Source: Stramenopiles sp. TOSAG23-2 (taxonomy: Eukaryota; Sar). Taken from it: 12,928 nucleotides of DNA. The position numbers and the translations under genes were made by a program. Under the pieces are notes generated by a model. It saw only the letters and a program-made list of their open reading frames with translations. It was not told the DNA's origin and did not search any database. Shown piece by piece: positions 1 through 6,514 of this stretch (within the stretch, counting starts at the first letter, position 1; every line of letters begins with the position of its first letter). Where the stretch lies: positions 1 through 12,928 of the forward strand of contig LT649826.1 in the NCBI GenBank assembly GCA_900128395.1, given 5' to 3'.

Positions 1-100
1 ATATTCAATTGAAAGAAGAAAGACTATTGTTCTATTTTGACGTATATCTTCTTATGAATATTCTGGTGTAGATCTATTACTATGTGATATTGACTCTGGT

Positions 101-126
101 CTATCTCTCTATCTCTCTCTCTCTCT
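101..126. repeat. CT-rich microsatellite
   Basis: This is a short run of TCTC dinucleotides broken by two TATC units, followed by a G run. It is a simple-sequence repeat, and no gene is visible around it in 1-378. Confidence 0.7.
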
Positions 127-378
127 GGGGAAGGAAGGGTTCATTTGATCACAATTTTCAATGAATTTTGATTATTCATTTTTATTTAATGGATGGTTGC
201 CTGTGGTATTTGTGTATATACTAAGAAGTATAATTTACGTAATGTTCCTATTAATATATATAGGTGAGGATTTGTGATTTTGTGACGATTTGGCCATTTT
301 TGACCTAACAAGAACATGAAAATATGAAAATGGCACATGAAAAATGGCTGTGTGCACACCACAGCACTGTATAACTGT

Positions 379-684
379 TCACAGCCTTGTTATACCAAGT
401 TGAAGACTGTATGATGCTAAATTGATTTCATCACCAATCCCAATCAAGTGGGATTTAGACATTACCAAAGAGGTGGGGCAATGTAATTGCATAATCGAAG
501 AATTTGTTTTTGCAACTTTACGTGATAGACTTTGAACTACAACGACATCCAACATTGTGTATTCACCATTTGTATGTTTAATTGATATACTAGACCACGA
601 CGTTGATTTAGTAAAATTTGCACCTTCCTCCACCAATGGTGGGGACATATCCACCAATTCTGTAATACCCAATATTCGACACAC
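379..684 (-). CDS. Unknown-domain protein, copy A (partial or exon)
   Basis: I do not recognise this protein. The frame is open from about 711 down to a TGA at 379-381 but has no ATG: the first possible start (682-684) is GTG, and a stop lies at 712-714. It is therefore an exon, a partial gene or a decayed copy. Residues of the form DMSPP, STSWSS, IKHTNGEYTM and IMQLHCPTSL recur in the plus-strand ORF at 765-1154, at about 50 of 72 aligned positions. Many base differences between the two copies are silent, for example all four in the codons for IKHTNGEYTM before the M/I difference. This suggests the frame was under protein-level selection. No signal peptide or membrane helix is visible. The two copies are divergently arranged with about 80 bp between their open frames. 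The C-terminus (SHLIGIGDEIN onward) is not shared with copy B. Confidence 0.45.
   Translation of the reverse strand: MCRILGITELVDMSPPLVEEGANFTKSTSWSSISIKHTNGEYTMLDVVVVQSLSRKVAKTNSSIMQLHCPTSLVMSKSHLIGIGDEINLASYSLQLGITRL
473..492. repeat. Left arm of 20-bp perfect inverted repeat
   Basis: This 20-bp stretch is the exact reverse complement of 1062-1081. It is the best-conserved nucleotide part of the inverted paralogous pair, encoding MQLHCP, and not a separate element. Confidence 0.75.
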
Positions 685-764
685 AAAATGACGACAAAAT
701 TCAATATGAATTCAACGATTCAATACATATTGGTGGAAATTGTGAAGATTTTGTTATTTCAGAA

Positions 765-1154
765 ATGGGTGTAAATAAATTACTACCTTGGATTCGTACT
801 AACCAAAGTTATTTCTCAAATTGTACAAGAAGCAATCTCCTCGTTAGAACCCTAACAAAACTACACCATAATAAGACTACACTGGATATTATGGAAGTAA
901 TGGATATGTCACCTCCAGTGGTGAAAGAGGGTAGTGGTTTAAATAATTCTACATCATGGTCTAGTGTATTGATTAAACACACAAATGGAGAGTACACGAT
1001 GATCGATCTGGTTGTTAATCAATCTATGTCTAGGAAAATAATAAAAACTAAAGCTAGCATAATGCAATTACATTGCCCCACTTCCTTGGCTATGTCAAGG
1101 AGGTGGGAGCATGCGTATCATACACATCTTAAAATATACATATGTAACATATAA
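765..1154 (+). CDS. Unknown-domain protein, copy B
   Basis: This is a 129-residue ORF starting at ATG 765; later in-frame ATGs at 891 and 900 are alternative starts. Residues about 41-112 match the minus-strand ORF at 379-684 (about 69% identity by eye), centred on DMSPP, STSWSS, KHTNGEYTM and MQLHCPTSL. The first 40 residues are basic and rich in Ser, Asn and Leu, with no acidic residue before Asp41, and could be a mitochondrial presequence; that is inference. Similarity stops at LAMSR, where the DNA reads AG|GTGGGAG, so the true protein may splice onward at 1103; the last 20 residues encoded here may be intron. A T-rich tract ending in TATAG (1165-1177) could be an acceptor, but no long frame follows it. 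Function unknown. Confidence 0.45.
   Translation: MGVNKLLPWIRTNQSYFSNCTRSNLLVRTLTKLHHNKTTLDIMEVMDMSPPVVKEGSGLNNSTSWSSVLIKHTNGEYTMIDLVVNQSMSRKIIKTKASIMQLHCPTSLAMSRRWEHAYHTHLKIYICNI
1062..1081. repeat. Right arm of 20-bp perfect inverted repeat
   Basis: This is the exact reverse complement of 473-492, lying within the shared coding domain of copy B. It supports an inverted duplication origin for the two ORFs. Confidence 0.75.
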
Positions 1155-1646
1155 TGTATTTAATTTTTTTTTTATAGTTTATTTTAATTTGTGATTTTAC
1201 AACATGTTAGATTTAATCGTTTGTATGCTCTTCTCGGTACAAGTTTAATGGGCCAATTTTTTGTTTGAGCTCTGTGCAGGAAAAAAGAGGAGAAACATTT
1301 CAATTTACACAAATGGGTAGCCATTGTAGTGAGCACATTGGAAACATGGTTAGGGATTGTACTATTGAAACGGTACAAGTTGTGCATTCCTAACTTGCTA
1401 GGACCATAACCAGAAGGTGGATAACTATACATGAGGGTTTTTGTCGTTATAATATATTGGATGAATACATACGCCATTGTTTTAACTCAACCAACAATCA
1501 ATTAAAAAAAATAGGGTTACAACTTAGTCACTATAAAAAAGAAAGATAGATGAGGGAGCAATTAATCAAATTCAATGTGTATTAACCATGTCAACAACAA
1601 AAATTACAAAACGTAATTGTACAATATTACAAAAACAACGTATATA
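1155..1646. other. Unassigned stretch, possible decayed coding pieces
   Basis: No convincing gene is visible. Short plus-strand pieces look protein-like: a frame around 1199-1265 and a different frame around 1270-1390. They are separated by a frame change and stop codons, as in a decayed or intron-split gene. A minus-strand ORF also crosses 1184-1477, with no recognisable motif. The region may hold the 3' exons of the 765 gene, but I cannot connect them. Confidence 0.3.
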
Positions 1647-1985
1647 ATGATAAGGATAAAAGAAAAAAATTGCCGGTTAATATATCATTTACCAAATTCT
1701 ATGACACGGATAATAACAACACTGGACAGTGAATCTATTGTGGATCGCCACACAGCATATTATAATGCCATTCATAGTGGAACTATTGACAAAGAACGAT
1801 ATAGGGAATTCATCAATCACCCAAACTATCATAACATGAAACAATATTATCATGTAAGTCCACTGATACTAGACGCTGGTAATTTTGTGAAAGCTTGTGA
1901 TAGGAAAAATGCTTACCCGAATGGCCAAAGGGGTAGAAGCGTATGTCTCATCCCAATTGAACATTTTTGCAATATCATTGGCTAA
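1647..1985 (+). CDS. Hypothetical protein, 112 residues
   Basis: The open frame runs to TAA at 1983-1985. The first in-frame ATG is at 1647; the frame extends slightly upstream but only to a TTG. The product is mixed in character: a basic start, then a polar stretch with SGTIDKERYREF, several Asn/His/Tyr residues and a C-terminal part with two cysteines. No transmembrane helix, repeat or known motif can be seen. A separate ATG at 1588 opens only a 19-codon frame that ends at 1647. It could be one exon of a longer gene or a chance ORF; composition is weakly in favour of real coding. I do not recognise it. Confidence 0.25.
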   Translation: MIRIKEKNCRLIYHLPNSMTRIITTLDSESIVDRHTAYYNAIHSGTIDKERYREFINHPNYHNMKQYYHVSPLILDAGNFVKACDRKNAYPNGQRGRSVCLIPIEHFCNIIG

Positions 1986-2363
1986 TATTGTTTTTCCGAT
2001 CCTATTATAACAAAATTTAATAATCATGTGGTAAGAAACATTTCTTCTATAGGGATTTTGAGATTAGTATCTAGTATTTAAACTATACTTGTCAGTATAC
2101 TAAATTCCCAGAAACCTTAACCTCTCCTCTTCTTGGTTATTATTCGACCGGAACAACAACAAAAAACATCAAAAAATACATCAAAAACATCATAGAAATG
2201 AATCCAATCCTAGCGATGATATCTGGGATGAAGGAAAAAATTTAACAAACCTTTGTAAAGATTTTATATGAAGAAAGAGGTATAGAGTAAGAAGAATTAA
2301 ATAATCAATAAAATACAAGAGATAGTAATCCATATATATATAAATAATAAATATATTATAAAT
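1986..2363. other. Intergenic / 5' flank of SDHAF2
   Basis: This is AT-rich sequence upstream of SDHAF2. The only ORF worth noting is a 15-codon ATG frame at 2198-2245, which would be an upstream ORF if the transcript starts before it. A pyrimidine-rich patch (about 2121-2135) is followed by an A/C-rich tract (2151-2190). No RNA gene or clear promoter motif is recognised. Confidence 0.5.
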
Positions 2364-2693
2364 ATGTTTCTTTCATCAATGATAGCAAAACAAGCTGGTA
2401 GGGGAATGAATAAAAAAGTTTGTAAACAAATGATTAAAGCTTCTTTATTAAATAATAGTAGTAATAATAATATAATAGTACAACGTCAAAGATTTTCAAC
2501 ATCGAAGGATAAAGATTCAAAAATAAAAGGTGGGTATGAACCTGGTTCAGAAATGACACCAACGACTACAGAACAATTATTGGATAATTTTGAAGATTCC
2601 GCAAAAGAACGTGATGTACTTCTACGTGCAGATCACCATGCATTAAAAACAGAATTTCCAGAACATAGTTTTATGAACCTGGTTCAGAAATGA
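2364..2693 (+). CDS. SDHAF2: SDHAF2 (Sdh5) N-terminal part, frame broken by duplication
   Basis: This is the 5' part of a succinate dehydrogenase assembly factor 2 gene. SDHAF2/Sdh5 acts in the mitochondrial matrix and promotes covalent attachment of FAD to the SDHA flavoprotein. Residues 1-50 are basic and hydroxylated with no acidic residue before the motif RQRFSTS (about 42-48), a typical mitochondrial processing context. The shared segment beginning YEPGSEMTP follows. After the first copy of a 137-bp duplication the frame runs into seven unrelated codons and a TGA at 2691-2693. The same protein segment restarts at 2690 in another frame. ATG 2364 is preferred because it opens the presequence. 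Counting only one copy of the duplication, the gene would encode about 214 residues, reasonable for the family with a long presequence. The break may be an assembly error. Confidence 0.8.
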   Translation: MFLSSMIAKQAGRGMNKKVCKQMIKASLLNNSSNNNIIVQRQRFSTSKDKDSKIKGGYEPGSEMTPTTTEQLLDNFEDSAKERDVLLRADHHALKTEFPEHSFMNLVQK

Positions 2694-2808
2694 CACCAAC
2701 GACTACAGAACAATTATTGGATAATTTTGAAGATTCCGCAAAAGAACGTGATGTACTTCTACGTGCAGATCACCATGCATTAAAAACAGAATTTCCAGAA
2801 CATAGTTT
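2535..2808 (+). repeat. 137-bp perfect tandem duplication inside SDHAF2
   Basis: Copy 1 is 2535-2671 and copy 2 is 2672-2808; I found no differences and no spacer. The unit length is not a multiple of three, so it shifts the SDHAF2 frame. The unit contains no AGGT, so the simple route of splicing out one copy through a duplicated AG|GT is not available. Confidence 0.95.
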
Positions 2809-3145
2809 ACCACCTGGTGAAACAACGGTTAGTGAAGATGCTGCATATAAAAAATGTTTGATCTATCGAAGCAAACAACGTGGTTGGTTAGAGGTTGATT
2901 TATTACTAGGAACTTGGGCTAGTGAAAATGTAATGAATTTAAATAAAATGCAATTGGAACAATATGAAATGATCTTAAATCAAGAAACATTAGATATATA
3001 TAATTTTATTATTGAACGTGATGATGTACCAAAAGAATTGGAAAATGAGGTAATGGACATGTTACGTGAATTTGCAATGGAAAAAGGTGTCGTACCAACA
3101 CCAATGGATTATGAAAAAAATATGAAAAGTAAAATGTCCAATTAA
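2690..3145 (+). CDS. SDHAF2: SDHAF2 (Sdh5) conserved domain and C-terminus
   Basis: This 151-residue frame holds the whole conserved Sdh5 domain. Residues 59-76 contain the family signature: YRSKQRG, then W-L-E-V-D and LLLGTW, the helical core known to contact the SDHA flavoprotein and needed for flavinylation. A second conserved block, LNQETLDIYNFI, lies at about 96-107. The acidic and helical C-terminus ends at TAA 3143-3145. The apparent ATG at 2690 is internal to the original protein (Met of GSEMTP), so the true start is expected at 2364 and this frame lacks its presequence as it stands. The 3' end overlaps the first copy of a second, 141-bp duplication. The gene converges on HSCB (minus strand), whose stop is at 3729. 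Family assignment rests on the signature and is strong. Confidence 0.88.
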   Translation: MTPTTTEQLLDNFEDSAKERDVLLRADHHALKTEFPEHSLPPGETTVSEDAAYKKCLIYRSKQRGWLEVDLLLGTWASENVMNLNKMQLEQYEMILNQETLDIYNFIIERDDVPKELENEVMDMLREFAMEKGVVPTPMDYEKNMKSKMSN

Positions 3146-3380
3146 AATGTTTTCATATATATAATATACAACAATTGTATACACTTTGGTCTTCAAAGTG
3201 GGTTAGAAGAAAGAAGAAGAGGAGATCAAATGGTGAGGACACCAATGGATTATGAAAAAAATATGAAAAGTAAAATGTCCAATTAAAATGTTTTCATATA
3301 TATAATATACAACAATTGTATACACTTTGGTCTTCAAAGTGGGTTAGAAGAAAGAAGAAGAGGAGATCAAATGGTGAGGA
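3098..3380 (+). repeat. 141-bp perfect tandem duplication over the SDHAF2 3' end
   Basis: Copy 1 is 3098-3238 and copy 2 is 3239-3379, with one extra matching base at 3380. The unit carries the last 15 codons of SDHAF2, the stop and about 93 bp of downstream sequence. The first stop is intact, so only the 3' flank is altered. No differences were seen between copies. Confidence 0.95.
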
Positions 3381-3672
3381 AGAAAATATATATATATAAT
3401 TTGTGCGTCGTGTGATTGCCATATGTAAGAGATATTAATATTGAGCATATTACGTATTCGTATTTTTACGTTTTCGTATGTTCGTACTTTTTAGAGCACG
3501 GGGAAGTAAAATTATTTTATATATATATATAACTTAGATTTTCAATTTTAACCATCATATATTTACTAATATATTAAATTTCCATACTTTTTACACATGA
3601 ACATGTTCTCCCTCTCTCCCCGTCCCGTTATATCCTTCATCCGTTTACAAATTTAAAAAGTCATTTCAACAG
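3380..3672. other. Intergenic, between convergent SDHAF2 and HSCB
   Basis: This is AT-rich sequence with two short TA runs (about 3386-3400 and 3517-3532) and a C/T-rich patch (3607-3628). It separates the 3' ends of two convergent genes and must hold their polyadenylation sites. I see no gene, structured RNA or clear signal in it. Confidence 0.5.
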
Positions 3673-3832
3673 TTCATCACATTTTTTACGAATTTCTTCT
3701 TCTATTTTACATAAATATTGCAATCTAACTAATAAATTAGATGCTTCTTCGATTCATCACATTTTTTACGAATTTCTTCTTCTATTTTACATAAATATTG
3801 CAATCTAACTAATAAATTAGATGCTTCTTCGA
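3673..3832 (-). repeat. 80-bp perfect tandem duplication at the HSCB 3' end
   Basis: Copies are 3673-3752 and 3753-3832, with one additional matching base after the unit. The duplication covers the last codons of HSCB. Because 80 is not a multiple of three, the second pass through the unit is read in another frame and the protein ends after eight altered residues. Confidence 0.95.
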
Positions 3833-4580
3833 TATTATTTTCCACTTCTAATACATGTTCAAACGTATTTGCACATTCATCTACCATTGCAATCGTTTTT
3901 GATATAATAATCGATGCACCTTTTTCATCATTTGAATTTAAATTTTCTATTTCTTCACGTGCTTCCATCACTTGCATTAATAATTCCATTGGTACATCAC
4001 CGGTACCAACATCTTCCCCTAATGGTTCAACATTATGTAACATTGATAATAATACTTTTCCACGCTGTACTGGATGTTTTAATATATCATATGATTCATT
4101 GACTAATGTAGATTGTTTACCAGCAATTTCTTGTTCTGTTTCATCTGATAAAGCAAACTTATCCGGATGTAATTGTTTTTGTAAATTCCAATATCGTTTT
4201 TCCATGTCTTTTATATTTATATTAAATGTTTCATCATACCCAAATACTTTAAATGGTGATATATATTTTTCACCATCCTTTGGAACAATATCTTGTATTT
4301 TACCACAATTACTACAAAAAAAATTAATAGCTCCGTTTTCAATGTCAGTATTATCCGTACCACATGACCAACATATTGAAAAATTTCTTGTTATTATAAT
4401 ATTTGTATTATTGTATTGATTATAATTATTTATCAATTTATTATAATTATTTTGTTGATTCCAACTTTTATTATTTTTCCATGTTCGTATCGTATTATTA
4501 TTATTATTATTATATTTATTTCCACCACCACCACGACGTGGTAATTTCATGGCTTGTCGTATTATTGATCGCATCATCAT
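3729..4580 (-). CDS. HSCB: HSCB/Hsc20 mitochondrial Fe-S cluster co-chaperone
   Basis: This is a J-type co-chaperone that binds the scaffold ISCU and stimulates the mitochondrial Hsp70, helping Fe-S clusters pass to recipient proteins. Residues 1-66 form a basic, Asn-rich presequence with no acidic residue, ending near TRNFS. Residues 70-92 hold a four-cysteine zinc site (C70, C73, C89, C92), as in the human-type HSCB and not the yeast Jac1 form. The J domain spans about 108-180 with HPD at 138-140 followed by KF. The Hsc20 C-terminal helical domain spans about 190-275. The start at 4578-4580 opens the presequence with three Met codons. The last eight residues come from a frameshift at an 80-bp duplication; without it the frame would end in four different residues after CDE and a TGA. 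A copy of the first 20 codons lies just upstream. Divergent from the SDR gene. Confidence 0.92.
   Translation of the reverse strand: MMMRSIIRQAMKLPRRGGGGNKYNNNNNNTIRTWKNNKSWNQQNNYNKLINNYNQYNNTNIIITRNFSICWSCGTDNTDIENGAINFFCSNCGKIQDIVPKDGEKYISPFKVFGYDETFNINIKDMEKRYWNLQKQLHPDKFALSDETEQEIAGKQSTLVNESYDILKHPVQRGKVLLSMLHNVEPLGEDVGTGDVPMELLMQVMEAREEIENLNSNDEKGASIIISKTIAMVDECANTFEHVLEVENNIEEASNLLVRLQYLCKIEEEIRKKCDESKKHLIY
4494..4511 (-). repeat. Trinucleotide run encoding six asparagines in HSCB
   Basis: A run of ATT/TTA units on the plus strand encodes six consecutive Asn residues (24-29) in the HSCB presequence. Further Asn-rich sequence follows to about residue 60. Confidence 0.8.
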
Positions 4581-4654
4581 TTAAATATTTCCACCACCAC
4601 CACGACGTGGTAATTTCATAGCTTGTCGTATTATTGATCGCATCATCATTTAAA
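4517..4654 (-). repeat. 69-bp tandem duplication over the HSCB start
   Basis: Copies are 4517-4585 and 4586-4654. They differ at one base (4551 G, 4620 A), which is silent in the reading frame (Ala codon GCC versus GCT). The outer copy repeats the first 20 codons of HSCB and then reads Asn-Ile-stop, with TAA immediately before the true ATG. Confidence 0.95.
4584..4652 (-). other. Upstream ORF copying the HSCB presequence start
   Basis: Within the outer duplicate, three Met codons open a short frame that repeats the HSCB N-terminus for 21 residues, adds Ile and ends in TAA at 4581-4583, directly before the main ATG. If the locus is real and the transcript starts upstream of it, this is an upstream ORF that would reduce HSCB translation. 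Whether it is transcribed is unknown. Coordinates are approximate to a few bases. Confidence 0.5.
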
Positions 4655-5092
4655 ATTTCTTTGATTCTATATATGTATATATATGTATATATATATGTCT
4701 ATATGTCCCCTCTTGATCATTCTATCTCTGTATACTATAACAACTATATAGGTTTGATATGGTTTCAGGTTTTTCATAATAATAAAATTATTATGATGAG
4801 AAGATGTGAGTCTAACTTAAAGTCCTCTCTCCTCTCGGACGACATATCTTTTAATTATAGAACCAAAAGACAAAAATAGAAAATTAAAATTATAAATTAT
4901 AACATTAATGAAACAGATCATATAAATAAATAATAAATCATTATAATAGAGACTGTATAGTATAAAACTTAAATTAACAAATATATAAAATTTTACAAAA
5001 AGAAAAATAATAATAATAAATTATTCAATTAAAATTCATTTAAATTGTGCAATTTAAATTATATAAATAAAAACAAAATAAAAATAACTACA
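4655..5092. other. Shared 5' region of HSCB and the SDR
   Basis: This AT-rich region lies between two divergent genes and should contain both promoters. It holds a TA/GTA microsatellite (about 4669-4706) and, near the SDR start, an A-rich tract typical of an AT-rich 5' leader. No defined promoter motif is recognised. Confidence 0.5.
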
Positions 5093-5527
5093 ATGGAAGG
5101 AGTAATGAAAAATAAAATAGTAGTCATCACCGGCGCGGCATCGGGGCAAGGAAAAGCCGAAGCAATATTATTTGCAAAATTAGGATGCAAAGTAGTCATA
5201 TGTGATATCAATTTACAACCATTAAAAGAAGTTGAATATGAAATTAAACAAAATGGTGGCAATGTTAAAGCATATCAATTAAATGTTGCAGATAAAGATG
5301 CAATTAAAGCATTTGCAAAAAATGTAGGAAATGATATTGGTATGACAGATATTTTAATAAATAATGCAGGCGTAGGTGGTAGTTATCCTGTTACGCATGA
5401 GAATGATGATGAATTTGAAGCAAATTGGTCACGGCAACTTGCCGTAAATTTGACTAATATATATATACAAGATGGCGTCAAGAAATACAAAACAACGGAA
5501 AGAGGTGAAGGACGAAGACGACGATGA
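5093..5527 (+). CDS. Short-chain dehydrogenase/reductase, N-terminal half, interrupted
   Basis: This is the Rossmann half of a classical NAD(P)-dependent short-chain dehydrogenase. The cofactor-binding glycine motif TGAASGQG is at residues 13-20, an acidic residue (CDIN, D38) at the end of the second strand suggests NAD(H) preference, and NNAG is at 90-93. The conserved helix Asn (VNLT, N119) comes just before the break. At residue 121 the frame enters an inserted segment, adds 23 unrelated basic residues and stops at 5527. ATG 5093 is chosen because it sits directly before the first strand; the longer open frame upstream has only a TTG. The catalytic half continues at 5780 in another frame. 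As the sequence stands, this product lacks the catalytic Ser, Tyr and Lys and should be inactive. Substrate cannot be inferred. Confidence 0.85.
   Translation: MEGVMKNKIVVITGAASGQGKAEAILFAKLGCKVVICDINLQPLKEVEYEIKQNGGNVKAYQLNVADKDAIKAFAKNVGNDIGMTDILINNAGVGGSYPVTHENDDEFEANWSRQLAVNLTNIYIQDGVKKYKTTERGEGRRRR
5401..5455 (+). repeat. 55-bp direct repeat, left copy
   Basis: This is identical to 5780-5834, with mismatches immediately on both sides. It encodes SDR residues around NDDEFEANW to NLT. Together the two copies flank a 324-bp insertion. Confidence 0.95.
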
Positions 5528-5779
5528 TGAAATTAAAAACATATACGATATATGTGGTATACCAGGTTTGTTTAAAAATATTTTAAAATTTTTAAAAGTT
5601 AAATCTATATTAAAAATGAGTGAGTCTTGTTTAGTGAAAAATTTAGGACATACAAGTTTTAATGAGTGTGTAAGTGAAGCGATAAGTAAACCAAGGCAGT
5701 TGTATGAGCTATATCAAAGGTATGGAAATGAGTTTGAAGGGAGGTCGGCATTCATATGTGCATGTGATCTTGGACGTAT
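5456..5779 (+). other. 324-bp insertion carrying the 5' end of an ankyrin-type gene
   Basis: The segment begins with a short AT leader, then an ATG at 5472 in a reasonable start context. The frame stays open through the whole insert (103 codons). The product has a charged start (acidic run EDDDDE), a hydrophobic helical stretch (DICGIPGLFKNILKFLKV), and ends in a piece resembling the first half of an ankyrin repeat (EGRSAFICACDLGRM). The helical part could be a degenerate F-box-like region; that is only a guess. There are no inverted ends, poly(A) tract or transposase, so it does not look like a known transposon. It appears to be the 5' end of another gene placed inside the SDR. An alternative is mis-joining of unrelated contigs through a shared 55-bp word. 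Confidence 0.6.
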
Positions 5780-6287
5780 GAATGATGATGAATTTGAAGC
5801 AAATTGGTCACGGCAACTTGCCGTAAATTTGACTGCACAAGTACGATTGATAAGAGCTTTTATAAAACCATTAACACGTCAAGTTGGTGGTAGGATTATT
5901 AATATAGCATCTACTGAAGGTACTGGTGCAACATTGTTTAATGGTGCATATGTAGCAGCAAAGCATGGTTCTGTTGGTTTAACAAAAGCATTATCATTAG
6001 AATTAGCACCTCTTGGATGCACGGTTAATTGCGTTCAACCAGGACCAATAAGAACTGGAATGACAAATCCAATACCAGAACGTCAAAAAAATTTATATTC
6101 GAAACGTTTAGTCCCAATGCGTCGTTATGGTTTACCTGAGGAAATAGCAAATGTTGTTGCATTAATTGCAACGCCTGGTACGTCTTTTTTGAATGGTGCG
6201 ATTATTCCAGTCGATGGTGGTTTATTAGCAAATAATGCTTTATTACCAATGCGTGATTGGTGGATTAAAAAAGAATCTAAACTATGA
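5472..6287 (+). CDS. Chimeric ORF: ankyrin-type start fused to SDR catalytic half
   Basis: This is a continuous 271-codon frame. Residues 1-103 come from the inserted segment (acidic start, helical stretch, partial ankyrin-like repeat at about 87-103). Residues 104-271 are the C-terminal half of the short-chain dehydrogenase: the helix Asn at 119 (NLT), catalytic Ser at 147 (NIASTEG), catalytic Tyr160 and Lys164 (YVAAK), PGPIRT at about 190-195, and the usual C-terminal GAIIPVDGG. The fused protein lacks the TGxxxGxG cofactor site, so it should not work as a dehydrogenase. The genuine SDR would join the frame of 5093 to this half and would also be 271 residues. The stop TGA is at 6285-6287. 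It is convergent with the kinase gene. The SDR assignment is certain; whether the fusion exists in the cell is not. Confidence 0.8.
   Translation: MASRNTKQRKEVKDEDDDDEIKNIYDICGIPGLFKNILKFLKVKSILKMSESCLVKNLGHTSFNECVSEAISKPRQLYELYQRYGNEFEGRSAFICACDLGRMNDDEFEANWSRQLAVNLTAQVRLIRAFIKPLTRQVGGRIINIASTEGTGATLFNGAYVAAKHGSVGLTKALSLELAPLGCTVNCVQPGPIRTGMTNPIPERQKNLYSKRLVPMRRYGLPEEIANVVALIATPGTSFLNGAIIPVDGGLLANNALLPMRDWWIKKESKL
5780..5834 (+). repeat. 55-bp direct repeat, right copy
   Basis: This is identical to 5401-5455, offset by 379 bp. Removing one copy plus the insert restores a continuous SDR frame, showing that the insert is secondary to the gene. Confidence 0.95.
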
Positions 6288-6514
6288 ATATCGTTCATCA
6301 CTATTATGTGTGTGTATTTTATTGTTTTAAAAATATTTTAATCTGATATTTCTTAAAGAAATAACAGATAGACTGGTTATGAAAAAATAGTGCAAGAGGA
6401 GTTTATCGTAACGTTCGTTAAAAACACACATATTTAGAGACACACCCACAATATATTTTGCGAGTTCGTATATCGATATATAATATATGGTATATATTTT
6501 TTTAACACTGCTCA
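6288..6514. other. Intergenic, between convergent SDR and kinase
   Basis: This is a short AT-rich spacer between two gene ends. No gene is visible. It should contain the SDR polyadenylation site, but no clear canonical signal stands out. Confidence 0.45.

Noticed and set aside
2535-2808. Intron made by tandem duplication of an AG|GT site within SDHAF2
   Set aside because: The 137-bp unit contains no AGGT, so splicing between equivalent sites of the two copies would not precisely remove one unit.
3914-4621. Plus-strand ORFs antisense to HSCB
   Set aside because: They are rich in Tyr, His and Ile as expected from reverse translation of Asn-rich coding sequence, and show no motifs.
5045-5092. 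Longer N-terminus for the SDR from a TTG at 5045
   Set aside because: Non-ATG start, and the added residues are low-complexity AT-rich leader; ATG 5093 lies directly before the first Rossmann strand.
5401-5834. Insert in the SDR as an ordinary spliceosomal intron or transposon with target-site duplication
   Set aside because: The 55-bp repeat has no AG|GT for exact removal, the insert has no inverted ends or transposase, and 55 bp is far longer than usual target-site duplications.
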